Shown here in pieces: positions 35,656-45,106 of a stretch of DNA of 64,000 nt. Position 1 is the stretch's first letter, and each line of letters opens with the position of its first letter. Location of the stretch: assembly GCF_000959725.1 (NCBI RefSeq), contig NZ_CP009322.1:2852001-2916000 (forward strand), given 5' to 3'. Made by a program: the position numbers and the translations under genes. The notes beneath the pieces were generated by a model, which saw only the letters and a list, made by a program, of their open reading frames with translations, was not told the origin of the DNA and did not search any database. The stretch is from Burkholderia gladioli. Its GTDB lineage: Bacteria; Pseudomonadota; Gammaproteobacteria; Burkholderiales; Burkholderiaceae.

Positions 35656-35884
35656 AGTGTTCGGAGCTCCCGGCGAGAAGCGGGTCGATTGTTAACGTGG
35701 TGTCGACTGTGGGACTGTTCGTTCCTGGCCGGAAGCCAACAAATGCCGCAGGCTGCTCTCAACCCGTTTCTGCCCGTCCACCAACCGCAATCAAAAGCCC
35801 CTCGCTACCCGATTTCCACCAACGCCACCCCACTAAATCGCTACAATCGCGACCTCCCCCCTTCGACAGCATCGAATTCGAAAC

Positions 35885-36589
35885 ATGCTGACCTCCTATT
35901 TCTGGAGTGGCGACGCCATCCGCAGTCGACGCGTCAGTGACATCGTTCTATCAGGCACGGTTGACGTGCCTGTTCCCTCCGCACGCGTGCTTGCGGATTG
36001 GGAGAGAGAGACATCGTCGCGGCTCGTACTGGAACCTGGGGATGTCGAGGCAATGCCTTTGGCGCGAACGCAGGCGCGCTGGCCGGACTACAAGCGCTGC
36101 GTGCAGGCAATGTCCGACTGGACATGCGCAATGGGACTACCCACCGTGCTTGCTTCCAGCGACGTAGCCCTCATGGCGTGTCGTGGCGCGCGGTACCACC
36201 ATGACGGTGCGCAATATGGCGGTGCGGCCTTCTGCAATCTCTTCCTGAGCGAGGACCGCGGGCTGGACTTGCATTTTCCCTCCACGGGCCACCGTATTCC
36301 CCTGACCCGGGGAACAGCCGTGATATTCGATACGGGCCAGCCTCATGGCGTCATCCAGCGCCACAGTAGCGGCTTTAACGCGGTCGATTTCGCGCCGGAC
36401 CAGGATTACATCCAGATATTCCTGACTTGGGAGCTTCCCATCGAAGACGCCCAGGTTGGGCAAGCGCTCGAGGTCGTCTTCGACGTTGCCCCAGCGACCG
36501 CGCTGCACCTGGATGAGGAGCAAGTCTGGTCGAACGGCGCACCCGCTGCTGTGTGCCCGGAATCTGGTCGCTGGCACCGGATTGACTAA
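35885..36589 (+). CDS. possible 2OG-Fe(II) oxygenase-like protein
   Basis: A 234-residue protein whose central part has the facial-triad pattern of Fe(II)/2-oxoglutarate oxygenases: H105-x-D107 in 'ARYHHDGAQYGGAAFCNLFLSED' and, about 47 residues on, H154 in 'PHGVIQRHSSGFNAVDF' with R159 as a possible 2OG anchor. 'RGTAVIFDTGQPHG' is the expected strand before the distal His. The overall family is not certain. A TACAAT -10-like hexamer lies at 35842-35847. The ribosome-binding site is weak. Confidence 0.55.
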   Translation: MLTSYFWSGDAIRSRRVSDIVLSGTVDVPVPSARVLADWERETSSRLVLEPGDVEAMPLARTQARWPDYKRCVQAMSDWTCAMGLPTVLASSDVALMACRGARYHHDGAQYGGAAFCNLFLSEDRGLDLHFPSTGHRIPLTRGTAVIFDTGQPHGVIQRHSSGFNAVDFAPDQDYIQIFLTWELPIEDAQVGQALEVVFDVAPATALHLDEEQVWSNGAPAAVCPESGRWHRID

Positions 36590-36672
36590 TTGCTCGGGTC
36601 ACATCTCGGCGTTACCGTCGCATGCTCAACAGACTTCTGTTCAGCACGATAGCCGGCCAAGCGAAAAAGTCG

Positions 36673-36984
36673 TCACTTGACCGAACAGACCGCCGGCACG
36701 ACGATTTCTTCACCCCCGTTGCGTCGACCGGTTGAATCCGCAATGTCCATCTGACGATCCCGAGCGCGTTGCTCGCGGTAGTCGGACAGCGGCAACCCGC
36801 CCTGTCCGAAATCATCGATCTCGTGTTCGTGGAAAACAACGGTCGTATCTTCATGCGGCTTGCCCATGACGGTAAACAGCAGGTCGGCGATACCCTTGTA
36901 CACGGCGGCTTTCTGCTCGCGGGTCGTGCGCTCCGCACCAGGACTGGTACCCTCGCGCGTCACCAGGATGTTCACGATCGGCAT
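36673..36984 (-). CDS. tautomerase family protein (4-oxalocrotonate tautomerase-like)
   Basis: A 103-residue protein starting MPIVNILVTREG, giving the catalytic N-terminal Pro after Met removal. 'TREQKAAVYKGIADLLFTVMGKPHEDTTVVFHEHEIDDFGQGGLPLSDYR' fits the longer tautomerase_2/4-OT-like branch. It is 50 bases downstream of an SDR gene on the same strand and probably shares its transcript and its divergent LysR regulator. Confidence 0.88.
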   Translation of the reverse strand: MPIVNILVTREGTSPGAERTTREQKAAVYKGIADLLFTVMGKPHEDTTVVFHEHEIDDFGQGGLPLSDYREQRARDRQMDIADSTGRRNGGEEIVVPAVCSVK

Positions 36985-37034
36985 ATGGTTCTCCGGAAAG
37001 AAGGGAGGCGCTCGTTACGCGCCTCCCGTGCAGG

Positions 37035-37742
37035 TCAACGCCCGGCGATCAGTCCGCCGTCGACGTGAAGAATTTCGCCGGTCGAGAAGGCGGCGTCCTC
37101 GAGGTAGAGCACCGCTCGCACGATATCCTCGACCTCACCCAGCTTGTTCATGGGATGGAAGGCGGCCAGCTTCTCCACCATGCTCGGATCGTGCATGGGA
37201 GTGCGGATGACGCCCGGCGCCACCGCGTTCACGCGGATGCCGCGCGTGGCATATTCGATCGCCATGCTCTTGGTGGCGGAATTCATCCCGCCCTTCGTCA
37301 GCATCGCGATGAATGCGGGGGAAAGCGAGCTGGCGAATTCCGCCGTCGAGGCCGTGATTTGGACGACATGTCCGCTGCCCTGCTTCAACATCACCGGAAT
37401 GACCTGCTGGGTGGTGAAGAAAAAACCGTCGAGGTTGGTCCTCAGCTTGAGCCGGTAATCTTCCTCGGTATAGTCGGTGAATGCCTTGCCGATAAAGATG
37501 CCGGCGTTGTTCACCAGCGTGTCGATGCGGCCAAATTTGTCCAGGGCTGCCGCGACCACGCGCTTGCCTGTCTCCGGGTCACCGATGTCGCCCGCGACGG
37601 TCACGACATCCGGATCGGTCGAGGGCTGAATCGAGCGCGACGTGGCGACGACGCCATAGCCACGGGCGCGAAAACCGTTGACGATGCCCTCGCCCATTCC
37701 CTGCGAAGCGCCGGTGACAATGGCTACCTTCTTTTGACTCAT
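37035..37742 (-). CDS. SDR family protein lacking the catalytic Tyr
   Basis: A 235-residue SDR-fold protein: TGASQGMG (10-17) and NNAG (78-81) are intact, and 'EYATRGIRVNAVAPGVIRTPMHD' is normal. The YxxxK region reads S-P-A-F-I-A-M-L-T-K150, with Ala at the Tyr position. The fold is therefore present but the standard proton-relay Tyr is absent. It may act in binding or use altered chemistry. It is divergent from a LysR gene and is followed by a tautomerase. Confidence 0.88.
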   Translation of the reverse strand: MSQKKVAIVTGASQGMGEGIVNGFRARGYGVVATSRSIQPSTDPDVVTVAGDIGDPETGKRVVAAALDKFGRIDTLVNNAGIFIGKAFTDYTEEDYRLKLRTNLDGFFFTTQQVIPVMLKQGSGHVVQITASTAEFASSLSPAFIAMLTKGGMNSATKSMAIEYATRGIRVNAVAPGVIRTPMHDPSMVEKLAAFHPMNKLGEVEDIVRAVLYLEDAAFSTGEILHVDGGLIAGR

Positions 37743-37848
37743 GATCTTTCTCCTGGCTGTTGATTGAACCCGGATGCCCTTGCATCTCGTGGTATGGCAA
37801 GCAGGTTATCGCTGGACTTCGGGAAAGAGGAGTCGCTATCCTTGCGCA

Positions 37849-38745
37849 ATGACTGATAGAAAACGCACAGAATTCGACTGGCAGGACATGCGGATTTTCC
37901 TGGCGCTGGGGCGCTATGGAAGCCTGTCCGCCACGGCACGCGCACTGCGCGTCAATCATGCGACGGTGGCCCGCCGTGTCCAGTCGCTCGAGGAGAGCGT
38001 GGGTCGCAAACTGGTCGAGCGCAGGCCGGAGGGATACGTGCTGACGCCGGCCGGAAAAGACGCCTTGCAGGTGGCAGCGGAAATGGAATCCGCGGCGCAG
38101 ACGATGCGGCATTCAGGGGCAGGCGAAGACGACGGCAGCCTTCGAGGCCTGGTGCGCATCAATGCGCCGCCCGCGCTGTCGCAGGGCTTCCTCCTTGCGC
38201 GCCTCACCCAGCTCACCGAGTCCCATCCCGGTATCGACATCGATCTCGCGACCAACCTTCGTTCGGTCAGCCTCGACCGTCACAAGGCGGATATCGCCGT
38301 GCGCGTGGGCAGCCTCGTCGACGCGGACCTCATCGCCAAGCCACTCGGCAGCATGGCATTCGGCTTCTATGGCGCGACATCGCAGTGCGAACGGATCGAG
38401 CGCGGAGAACCGCCGGTGTTCGTGAGTTTCAACGAGGAAAGCGCCGACATGCCGGGCACGAGCTGGCTGAGGCAACAATTCCCACACGCTCGTGTTTCGC
38501 TTCGCGCCGAGAATCACATCCTGCAAGCCATTGCGGCGCGCGACGGCGCGGGGTTGGCCCTGCTCCCCCACTACCTGGGCCGATGCCTACCCGGACTGAG
38601 CCTGTGCGCGCTGGGACCAACGCCTCCTGCGCGAGATATGTGGCTGCTCATACGCAGGCAGGACCGGAACGTGCCGACGCTACGCGTGGTGATGCAGCAC
38701 CTGATCGATGCCTTCAAGGAAAGCGAAGCGCTTTTCGATGCATGA
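37849..38745 (+). CDS. LysR family transcriptional regulator
   Basis: A 298-residue LysR protein: winged HTH in 'WQDMRIFLALGRYGSLSATARALRVNHATVARRVQSLEESVGRKLVERRPEGYVLTPAG', then an effector-binding domain. The 'DWQDMRIFLALxRxGSLSAAARALGVNHATVARRI' wording belongs to the subgroup often beside SDR genes. The ATG at 37849 (MTDRKRTEF) is preferred over 37774. It is divergent from the SDR/tautomerase pair. Confidence 0.9.
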   Translation: MTDRKRTEFDWQDMRIFLALGRYGSLSATARALRVNHATVARRVQSLEESVGRKLVERRPEGYVLTPAGKDALQVAAEMESAAQTMRHSGAGEDDGSLRGLVRINAPPALSQGFLLARLTQLTESHPGIDIDLATNLRSVSLDRHKADIAVRVGSLVDADLIAKPLGSMAFGFYGATSQCERIERGEPPVFVSFNEESADMPGTSWLRQQFPHARVSLRAENHILQAIAARDGAGLALLPHYLGRCLPGLSLCALGPTPPARDMWLLIRRQDRNVPTLRVVMQHLIDAFKESEALFDA

Positions 38746-38928
38746 GGGTTCGATGCATCGGGCCTGCGGAGCGTTGTTGGCCAAGGCTCAGGAAGCGGCT
38801 CGGGTGGTTGTTTGCTTTCGATCCGGAGTGGTCTGTCGGCTCGCCCTAAAAGCAATCGTTGACGATATGGAGAGTTTTACGAAAAAAAAGTAACCTTCCG
38901 AGATCCGCCTACCCACGTCACGTGCGAA

Positions 38929-39858
38929 ATGGATCTAGCTCGCCTTTCCCATCTATTCGGCCACCATATCGACGGGGCTGTCTTGGTGCAAGATGGTATC
39001 AACAAGATCTACCGCATCGAGAAGAGCGGCGCTCAGCCGCGTTATTTGCGGCTCTTTCGGCGGAGTGGCCGATCGCGAGAGGAGATTGATTTTGAACTTC
39101 ATCTCCTCCACCAGCTTCCTGACATGGTCGGGGTGGCGGTGGCAAGACCGCTCCCGAACGTAGACGGCGCCCTTCTCTCGGAAGTGCTCGACGAAGATGA
39201 AACGCGTCTGGCTTGCATGTTCGAGGCGGCGGAAGGGCGGGTACCCAAGTCGGATGTAAGCGACATGAAGCAGCTGGGGCAAGCGCTAGCCATTCTCCAT
39301 GAGGCCGCTCGTCGAGTTTCTTTGCCCTTTTCAAGACCAATGGATCCTTCCGCAACCATTCGGGATTCCGTCAGATCTTTGGAGAAAATCGGGGCAACGG
39401 GTCTGGCTATCGCACAGCAGATTGAACGGGAATGCGCCCATCTGCCATCCATGTTGACTCGTTCCACCTTGCCGTTCGGGCCCTGCCATGGCGATGTATG
39501 GGCAGGCAATGTACGAATGCTCGACGAGAAAGTTACTTTTTTCGACTTCGATGAATGTGGGTTCGGCCCCTACGTAATGGACCTTGCGACGCCTGCATGG
39601 CACCTTATCGTTCAGAAGAGATCGGAGGCAGGAACGCTTTGGAACGCGTTTCTTGGTGGCTATGAAAGTCAGCGTCAATTACACGATGCCGAAAAAGAAG
39701 TCCTGCCCTGCGCCATCATGCTTCGGCATATTAGCTCCCTACTATCCCTGGCGCGCTTCTGCACCTTACCCGAGGCGCTCTGGATTGATACGGCCGAGAG
39801 AACCCATTCGATTATCTCGGGATTCAAGGGTGCCAATCCGAAATTCGGCTTCCTATAG
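38929..39858 (+). CDS. APH-fold phosphotransferase
   Basis: A 309-residue kinase-like protein: catalytic loop 'PCHGDVWAGNVRM' (HGDxxxxN) and 'FFDFDECGFGPYVMDLA' (metal Asp), as in aminoglycoside phosphotransferase/homoserine-kinase-type/SrkA proteins. The N-lobe has 'DGINKIYRIEKSGAQPRYLRLFRRSGRSREEIDFELHLLHQL'. The substrate may be an aminoglycoside, a small alcohol or protein Ser/Thr and cannot be chosen from sequence. Its lower GC and lack of partner suggest acquisition. Confidence 0.8.
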   Translation: MDLARLSHLFGHHIDGAVLVQDGINKIYRIEKSGAQPRYLRLFRRSGRSREEIDFELHLLHQLPDMVGVAVARPLPNVDGALLSEVLDEDETRLACMFEAAEGRVPKSDVSDMKQLGQALAILHEAARRVSLPFSRPMDPSATIRDSVRSLEKIGATGLAIAQQIERECAHLPSMLTRSTLPFGPCHGDVWAGNVRMLDEKVTFFDFDECGFGPYVMDLATPAWHLIVQKRSEAGTLWNAFLGGYESQRQLHDAEKEVLPCAIMLRHISSLLSLARFCTLPEALWIDTAERTHSIISGFKGANPKFGFL

Positions 39859-40081
39859 GAAAATTCATGACGCGACAGCATATTCAAAGCAGAGCTTGTT
39901 GGCGAGTTGGTTGCACGCCCGACATATCCGTTTGGCTATGGCGCAACCGGCATTCCGCGAAAATCTCCGGGCAACTGATGGCATCAACCCCATCTCGGGC
40001 GGCGAGCCGAACTGGATCAAAGCGTAAGGATTCCGTCGTCGCAACGCCCGGACGACAATTAGCGCCTTGAGGGAGGAGTCG

Positions 40082-40522
40082 ATGCGAGCACCGTTTCAGG
40101 TTCTTGCCATCCCGTATCGTATCGGGAACAAAGGAATTACATTCGCTGCTCTCAAGCGTTCAGACGACGGCCATTGGCAAGGTGTGGCTGGAGGTGGAGA
40201 AGTCGGCGAAACGCCGTTGCAGGCAGCAATCAGGGAGTGCCGGGAAGAAGTCGGCCTTGGGTCGCGAAACACGGTGCGACGCCTGAAAAGTCAGGCCTCG
40301 ATTCCTGTTGCGCATTTCACCGATCGCGAACACTGGCCGGCTGACGTTTTTGTCATTCCCGAGTATTGCTTCGGCTTGAATTGCACCGGCAAGGACCTTG
40401 TCCTTTCACGCGAGCATGTGGATGTGCGTTGGGGGACGTACCGATCGATCAATACCCTACTTCGTTGGGACTCGAACAAGACGGCTCTCTGGGAGCTCAA
40501 CTGTCGTTTCGGCAATACATAG
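40082..40522 (+). CDS. Nudix hydrolase
   Basis: A 146-residue protein with a complete Nudix box (GGGEVGETPLQAAIRECREE, then VGL), fitting GX5EX7REUXEEXGU exactly. It hydrolyses a nucleoside diphosphate linked to another group. 'WQGVAGGGEVGE' is the DUF/dATP-pyrophosphohydrolase-like wording. The ATG at 40082 follows a strong Shine-Dalgarno (GGGAGGAG). An upstream fragment (about 39890-40027) is discussed in findings. Confidence 0.9.
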   Translation: MRAPFQVLAIPYRIGNKGITFAALKRSDDGHWQGVAGGGEVGETPLQAAIRECREEVGLGSRNTVRRLKSQASIPVAHFTDREHWPADVFVIPEYCFGLNCTGKDLVLSREHVDVRWGTYRSINTLLRWDSNKTALWELNCRFGNT

Positions 40523-40920
40523 CTCCATGCCTATTCAATGGCAAACCGTTCCACCTTGGAAATTGGCAGCATGTTGAGGCTCATGGTCGAGAGTAAAGAT
40601 ACGTGCTCAAGATTGCGGTGACCTGCCCAACGAGCTAGCGACGCCGCAAACCTGTTTCACTTGCATGCCGGCATCGCGAGACGAATGGGCCGCGACTGTC
40701 GGGGCCACGCCACCAAGGTCGATTCAACACAACCGCGTCGCACTTCGGCGCTTCCCCCTCAGCGCCACGGCGGTGCAAATGCACCATACCGAAGCATCCC
40801 CGCACCGCCGGGGCGATTCCACACTCGCGCGCTAAAGCCCCCACGCGACGCTGCCGTTAGCCAGGGAGCGAGCGCGCGCGGACTCCGCGATGACGCTTCC
40901 AGACAACGCCGCCTTCCCGT
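40523..40920. other. intergenic stretch without a recognised gene
   Basis: About 400 bases between the Nudix gene and the large GGDEF-EAL gene. No conserved frame, repeat or RNA signature was seen. It forms the boundary between the lower-GC patch and typical GC-rich sequence. Confidence 0.5.
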
Positions 40921-43900
40921 ATGAAGCTCGGCGGCAACCTTGGTGTCATCCTGGCGCATGCGATGCAACACAACCTGTTCTTTCGACTGCTCGGGCGCTT
41001 GCGGGTCGGCCGCAAGCTGCTGCTGATCTACCTGCTCGACCTGAGCGCGGTCGTCTATATCAGCGGCATCCTGATCCACGAGAAATACATGTCCATCGAT
41101 TTCTCGCAAAAGGAGATCGTCGGCAACGCCTACCTGACCAGTGTGCGCGAGGCGCTGGTGCAAGTCGCCACGCTCAGCGCCGACGGGCACCTCGGCGTGC
41201 GCGAGATCGCGCGCACCGAAGCCGCGCTGTCCGCCGCCGAGCAGCAGTACGGCGCGGGGCTGCAAAGCGGCGAGCTGAACGCGCGCCTGCGCGCCGCGCT
41301 CGACGCGCTTGCCCATGCGTCGCCGGTGAATCGCGCCGGGGTCCTGCGCGACGCGTTCACGGCCTGCCGCGATCTGATCACGCGGGTAGGCAACCAGTCG
41401 AACCTGATCCTCGACCCCGATCTCGACAGCTATTACTCGATGTCGCTGTCCGTGCTGCGCTACCCCGCGCTGCTCGATGCGGTGGACGGCATCGGCCAGC
41501 GCCTGCGCGCAGGCACCGACGATACCCGGAGCCGGCGCGAGTTGAGCACCCGTTATCTCGTGCTCGAAGGCCAGCTCGACGCCGTCGCGCAGGGACTGCG
41601 CTCCGATTTCGCCGAGGCGGGCGCCGCCAACTCCGGCGTGCAGCGAACGCTCTCCGCGCCGACCGGCCAGTTGCTCGCGGCGATCGAGGCCTATCGCGAC
41701 GCCGCGCGCCTGGTGGTGGCGGCGGGCGGCGCCGACGCCGCCGCGCGCGCGGCCGCCGACGCGGCCCAGCAGGCGCTGGTGGCCCGCGCGGGCGACGCCT
41801 GGCGCGCCACCGGCGCCGAACTCGACACACTGCTGCACTCACGCGTGAGCGCGCTGTTCTCACGCATGTGGCTGCACCTCGGCACCGCGCTGTTCCTGCT
41901 CTGCGGCATTCTCTCGATGGTCTACCTGGTGGCCCAGCAGATCTCGCGGCCGCTGCGCCAGCTCGCGCGCGTGATGGACACCGTGCGCCGCACGGGCGAC
42001 CACGGCCAGCGTGCCACGTGGCACAGCCAGGACGAAATCGGCCAGCTCGTCAGCGGGTTCAACGACATGCTCGCGCAGCTCGATCACGAACGCGACGTGC
42101 AGAAGGAACTCGCCGCCAGCGCGCGCGCCGCGCAGGCACAGCACGCGCTGGTGGAGGCCACGCCGGTACCGATGATGGTCACCGCGGTACCCGGCCACGA
42201 GGTGCTGCACGCCAACCATCCGGCACTCTACTGGCTCAACGGCTGCACCTCGGACCCGTGGGCCTTGGGGCTCGATTCGGCGGTGCGCGCGCGCTTCTTC
42301 CAGCAGCTCTCCGACCGCGATGCCGTCGACCAGTTCGAGGTGCGCTGGAGGGCGAGCGAGGAACCCACCTGGGCCATGCTCTCGGCGCGCCGCCTCGAAT
42401 TCCAGGGACGCGACGCGGTACTCACCGCGTTCACGCCGATCAACCAGATCAAGCTGATGGAGCAGCGCCTCGAACTGTGGGCGAAGGTGTTCGAGGCCTC
42501 GTCGGAGGCAATCCTGATCCTCGACAGCGAGCGTCGCCTGCTGACCGCGAACGCCTCGTTCTATCGCGCCACCGGCTATCGCGCCGAGAAGATCAGCGGC
42601 ACGCTGCCCAACTTCGTCCTGGCAAGCGGAAGCGACCAGCCGCTGATGTCCCGGCTCGCGGCGCTGGTGGACATCTCGAGCGTCTGGAACGGCGAGGCCG
42701 TGGTGCGCCGGCGCGCGGGCGGCGACTATCCGGCCTGGCTCATGATCAGCGCCGTGCGCGACAAGCACGGCGCGGTTTCCCATTACATCTGCACGCTGAT
42801 CGATATCACCGACCGCAAGAAGAGCGAGGCGCGCATCCGGTTCCTCGCCGAACACGACGTGCTCACCGAGCTGCCCAACCGCGCGCTGTTCACCAGGCGG
42901 CTCGGTACGGCTATCGAGCAGGCGCGGCACAACGACAGCCGCGTGGCAGTGCTGTTCATCGATCTCGACCGCTTCAAGGACATCAACGACACGTTCGGCC
43001 ATCACGCCGGCGACGGGCTGCTGCGCTCGGTCTCGCAACGCTTGCTGCAGTCGGTGCGTGCGGGCGACACCGTGAGCCGGCTCGGCGGCGACGAATTCAC
43101 GGTTCTGCTCGGCGGCGCGGGCAGCGCGGCCGACGTGGCGCATCTGCTCGACGAACGGCTGCTGCCGCTCATGCAGGAGCCGCACCAGATCGGCGGCATG
43201 ACGTTGCAAGTGGCGTGCAGCATCGGCATCGCGCTGTATCCGGATCACGGCGAGGACATCGAGACGCTGATGCAGAACGCCGATGCCGCGATGTACCGCG
43301 CGAAATCGGGCGGCCGCAATCTCGTCAAGTTCTTCTCGCCCGAGATGGCCGAAAGCGTGCGCCACCGTCTCGAACTCGAAACCCATCTGCGCACCTCGGT
43401 GGAGCGCCGCGAGCTGTGGCTCGAATACCAGCCCTGCGTGCAGGCCGCGACGGACCAGTTGCTGAGCGTGGAGGCGCTGCTGCGCTGGAAGCACCCGCAT
43501 CTGGGCATGGTGCCGCCCTCGCAATTCATTCCGATCGCAGAGGAAACGCGCCTCATCGTGCCGATCGGAGCCTGGGTGATCGACGAAGCGTGCCGCCAGA
43601 TCGCGCGCTGGCGCGCCGCGGGCCTGCCCGAGATCCGCGTGTCGATCAACCTCTCGGTGGTGCAGTTGCGCGACGACGCGCAACTGGTCGACAAGCTGCG
43701 CGAGGGTCTGACGGCCCACGACGTCAAGCCGGACAGCCTCGAACTCGAAATCACCGAAACCGTGCTGATGGAGAGCGTCGATCACTATCTCGACACCGTC
43801 AACGAGATCCGCGCGCTGGGCGTGAAGCTCTCGCTCGATGATTTCGGCACCGGCTATTCGAGCCTCAGCTATCTGCATCGCTTCCCGCTCGACCGGCTCA

Positions 43901-44160
43901 AGATCGACCGCGCGTTCGTGAACGGCAGGCTCGATGCGCTCGCCGATCTCGCCGTGATCCGCGCCATCGTCGAACTCGGCCACGAGCTGGGATTGCGCGT
44001 GGTGGCCGAGGGCGTCGAGCAGGCGCACGAGGCGAACGCGCTCAAGCGCATCGGCTGCGACGAACTGCAGGGCTTCTACTATGCCAGGCCGATGTCGAAC
44101 GAAGCACTCGAGCAATGGCTCAGGACGCGCGCCGCGCCGCGCGTGAGCGAAGCGGTCTGA
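40921..44160 (+). CDS. membrane-bound PAS-GGDEF-EAL cyclic-di-GMP enzyme
   Basis: A 1079-residue sensor. TM1 lies at about residues 30-50 ('LLLIYLLDLSAVVYISGIL'), followed by a ~270-residue Ala-rich helical periplasmic part, TM2 near 320-340, HAMP to about 395, two PAS-like domains (about 405-510 and 520-640), GGDEF (motif GGDEF at about 722-726, intact, 'RLGGDEFTVLL') and EAL (E851-A-L, 'SVEALLRWKHP', with NLS, ETV, 'DDFGTGYSSLSYLHRFPLDRLKIDRAFV' and 'EGVEQA' all kept). Both cyclase and phosphodiesterase sites look competent. An alternative start is Met at 40963. It probably stands alone. Confidence 0.93.
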   Translation: MKLGGNLGVILAHAMQHNLFFRLLGRLRVGRKLLLIYLLDLSAVVYISGILIHEKYMSIDFSQKEIVGNAYLTSVREALVQVATLSADGHLGVREIARTEAALSAAEQQYGAGLQSGELNARLRAALDALAHASPVNRAGVLRDAFTACRDLITRVGNQSNLILDPDLDSYYSMSLSVLRYPALLDAVDGIGQRLRAGTDDTRSRRELSTRYLVLEGQLDAVAQGLRSDFAEAGAANSGVQRTLSAPTGQLLAAIEAYRDAARLVVAAGGADAAARAAADAAQQALVARAGDAWRATGAELDTLLHSRVSALFSRMWLHLGTALFLLCGILSMVYLVAQQISRPLRQLARVMDTVRRTGDHGQRATWHSQDEIGQLVSGFNDMLAQLDHERDVQKELAASARAAQAQHALVEATPVPMMVTAVPGHEVLHANHPALYWLNGCTSDPWALGLDSAVRARFFQQLSDRDAVDQFEVRWRASEEPTWAMLSARRLEFQGRDAVLTAFTPINQIKLMEQRLELWAKVFEASSEAILILDSERRLLTANASFYRATGYRAEKISGTLPNFVLASGSDQPLMSRLAALVDISSVWNGEAVVRRRAGGDYPAWLMISAVRDKHGAVSHYICTLIDITDRKKSEARIRFLAEHDVLTELPNRALFTRRLGTAIEQARHNDSRVAVLFIDLDRFKDINDTFGHHAGDGLLRSVSQRLLQSVRAGDTVSRLGGDEFTVLLGGAGSAADVAHLLDERLLPLMQEPHQIGGMTLQVACSIGIALYPDHGEDIETLMQNADAAMYRAKSGGRNLVKFFSPEMAESVRHRLELETHLRTSVERRELWLEYQPCVQAATDQLLSVEALLRWKHPHLGMVPPSQFIPIAEETRLIVPIGAWVIDEACRQIARWRAAGLPEIRVSINLSVVQLRDDAQLVDKLREGLTAHDVKPDSLELEITETVLMESVDHYLDTVNEIRALGVKLSLDDFGTGYSSLSYLHRFPLDRLKIDRAFVNGRLDALADLAVIRAIVELGHELGLRVVAEGVEQAHEANALKRIGCDELQGFYYARPMSNEALEQWLRTRAAPRVSEAV

Positions 44161-44432
44161 GCGGGTGGCGCGATGGGGCAGCAGACCTGAAAAAGCCTCG
44201 CGCGACGCGGGCAACCCGCGGAACGACCATGCCGGCCTCGCGTGGATTTTTCCGGGAAGCGGGAATCATCTCGGTTAGACTGGAAACGCTTTGTACCTCG
44301 TAACAGCTTCGATTTTCCAGTGTATTCGCCAGTGCATGAACTTGGGGCCGCAAGGTGGGCGAGCGATGCCGCGTGCGCCACGATGGGCCGATGGAACGGA
44401 AAACGCCGGAGCACTCGGCATGGAGGAACATG

Positions 44433-44978
44433 ATGCGACCAACGGAAAAAACTGAAGGCCACGCTTCCAATTTCGCCGAGCGCTTATTTGAACATGGCCT
44501 GTTTGCAAGTCGTTGGGTACTGGCGCCGATCTATGCGGGTTTAGCCTTCGGCATGATCATGCTATTGGTCAAGTTTTGCCAGGAGTTCTGGCATCTCGCC
44601 ACGACCGTGCTGGATAGCGAAGTGGAAGACGTCATTCTCGGCGTGCTGTCGCTCGTCGATCTGTCCTTGATGGCGAACCTGTTGCTCATGATTATCTTCG
44701 GCGGCTACCAGAATTTCGTGTCCAGATTGAAGCTCGGTGGTCACGAAGATACCCCCGAGTGGATCGGGCATGTGGGATTCACCGATATCAAGTTGAAGCT
44801 GATGGCATCGATCGTCGCGATATCGGCCATCGAGGTACTGAGGGGATTTCTGTCGCTCGACAGGGTCGGCCTTCAAACCATCGTATGGGGTATCGCCGTG
44901 CACATGACATTCGTGGTGTCCGCGATCTTGCTCGCCGGGATGGACTGGATCACCGCGAAAACCCGGGCAATCAAGTAA
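44433..44978 (+). CDS. UPF0114 (YqhA-like) membrane protein
   Basis: A 181-residue inner-membrane protein of the TIGR00645/YqhA family: 'FASRWVLAPIYAGLAFGMIMLL' (TM1), 'LVDLSLMANLLLMIIFGGYQNFVSR' (TM2), 'DIKLKLMASIVAISAIEVLRGF' (TM3) and 'HMTFVVSAILLAGMDWI' (TM4). The function is unknown. Of two adjacent ATG codons (44430 and 44433) the second is better spaced from GGAGGA. Confidence 0.88.
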   Translation: MRPTEKTEGHASNFAERLFEHGLFASRWVLAPIYAGLAFGMIMLLVKFCQEFWHLATTVLDSEVEDVILGVLSLVDLSLMANLLLMIIFGGYQNFVSRLKLGGHEDTPEWIGHVGFTDIKLKLMASIVAISAIEVLRGFLSLDRVGLQTIVWGIAVHMTFVVSAILLAGMDWITAKTRAIK

Positions 44979-45041
44979 GCGAGTACCGCAGCGAACTGTC
45001 CGTGGCACCTGCCATCGGCAAGCGGCTGGCGCTCTCCGGTA

Positions 45042-45094
45042 TTGACAGACTATTTTCGCCTATCTAGTTTACTGGACATGACATCCAATAAACT
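45042..45094 (+). promoter_or_regulatory. promoter with overlapping inverted-repeat operator for the XRE-cupin gene
   Basis: TTGACA (45042-45047) and TAGTTT (45065-45070) have a 17-base spacer. Overlapping the -10 is AGTTTACTGGA (45066-45076), a 7-base centre, then TCCAATAAACT (45084-45094), an 11-bp inverted repeat with one mismatch. Probably the autoregulatory site. Confidence 0.6.
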
Positions 45095-45106
45095 GGAATA
45101 GTTGCG

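Noticed and set aside
41860..44214. 784-codon open frame on the minus strand
   Set aside because: It is antisense to the GGDEF-EAL gene. The composition is His/Arg/Glu-rich without any domain, a usual artefact of high-GC coding DNA.
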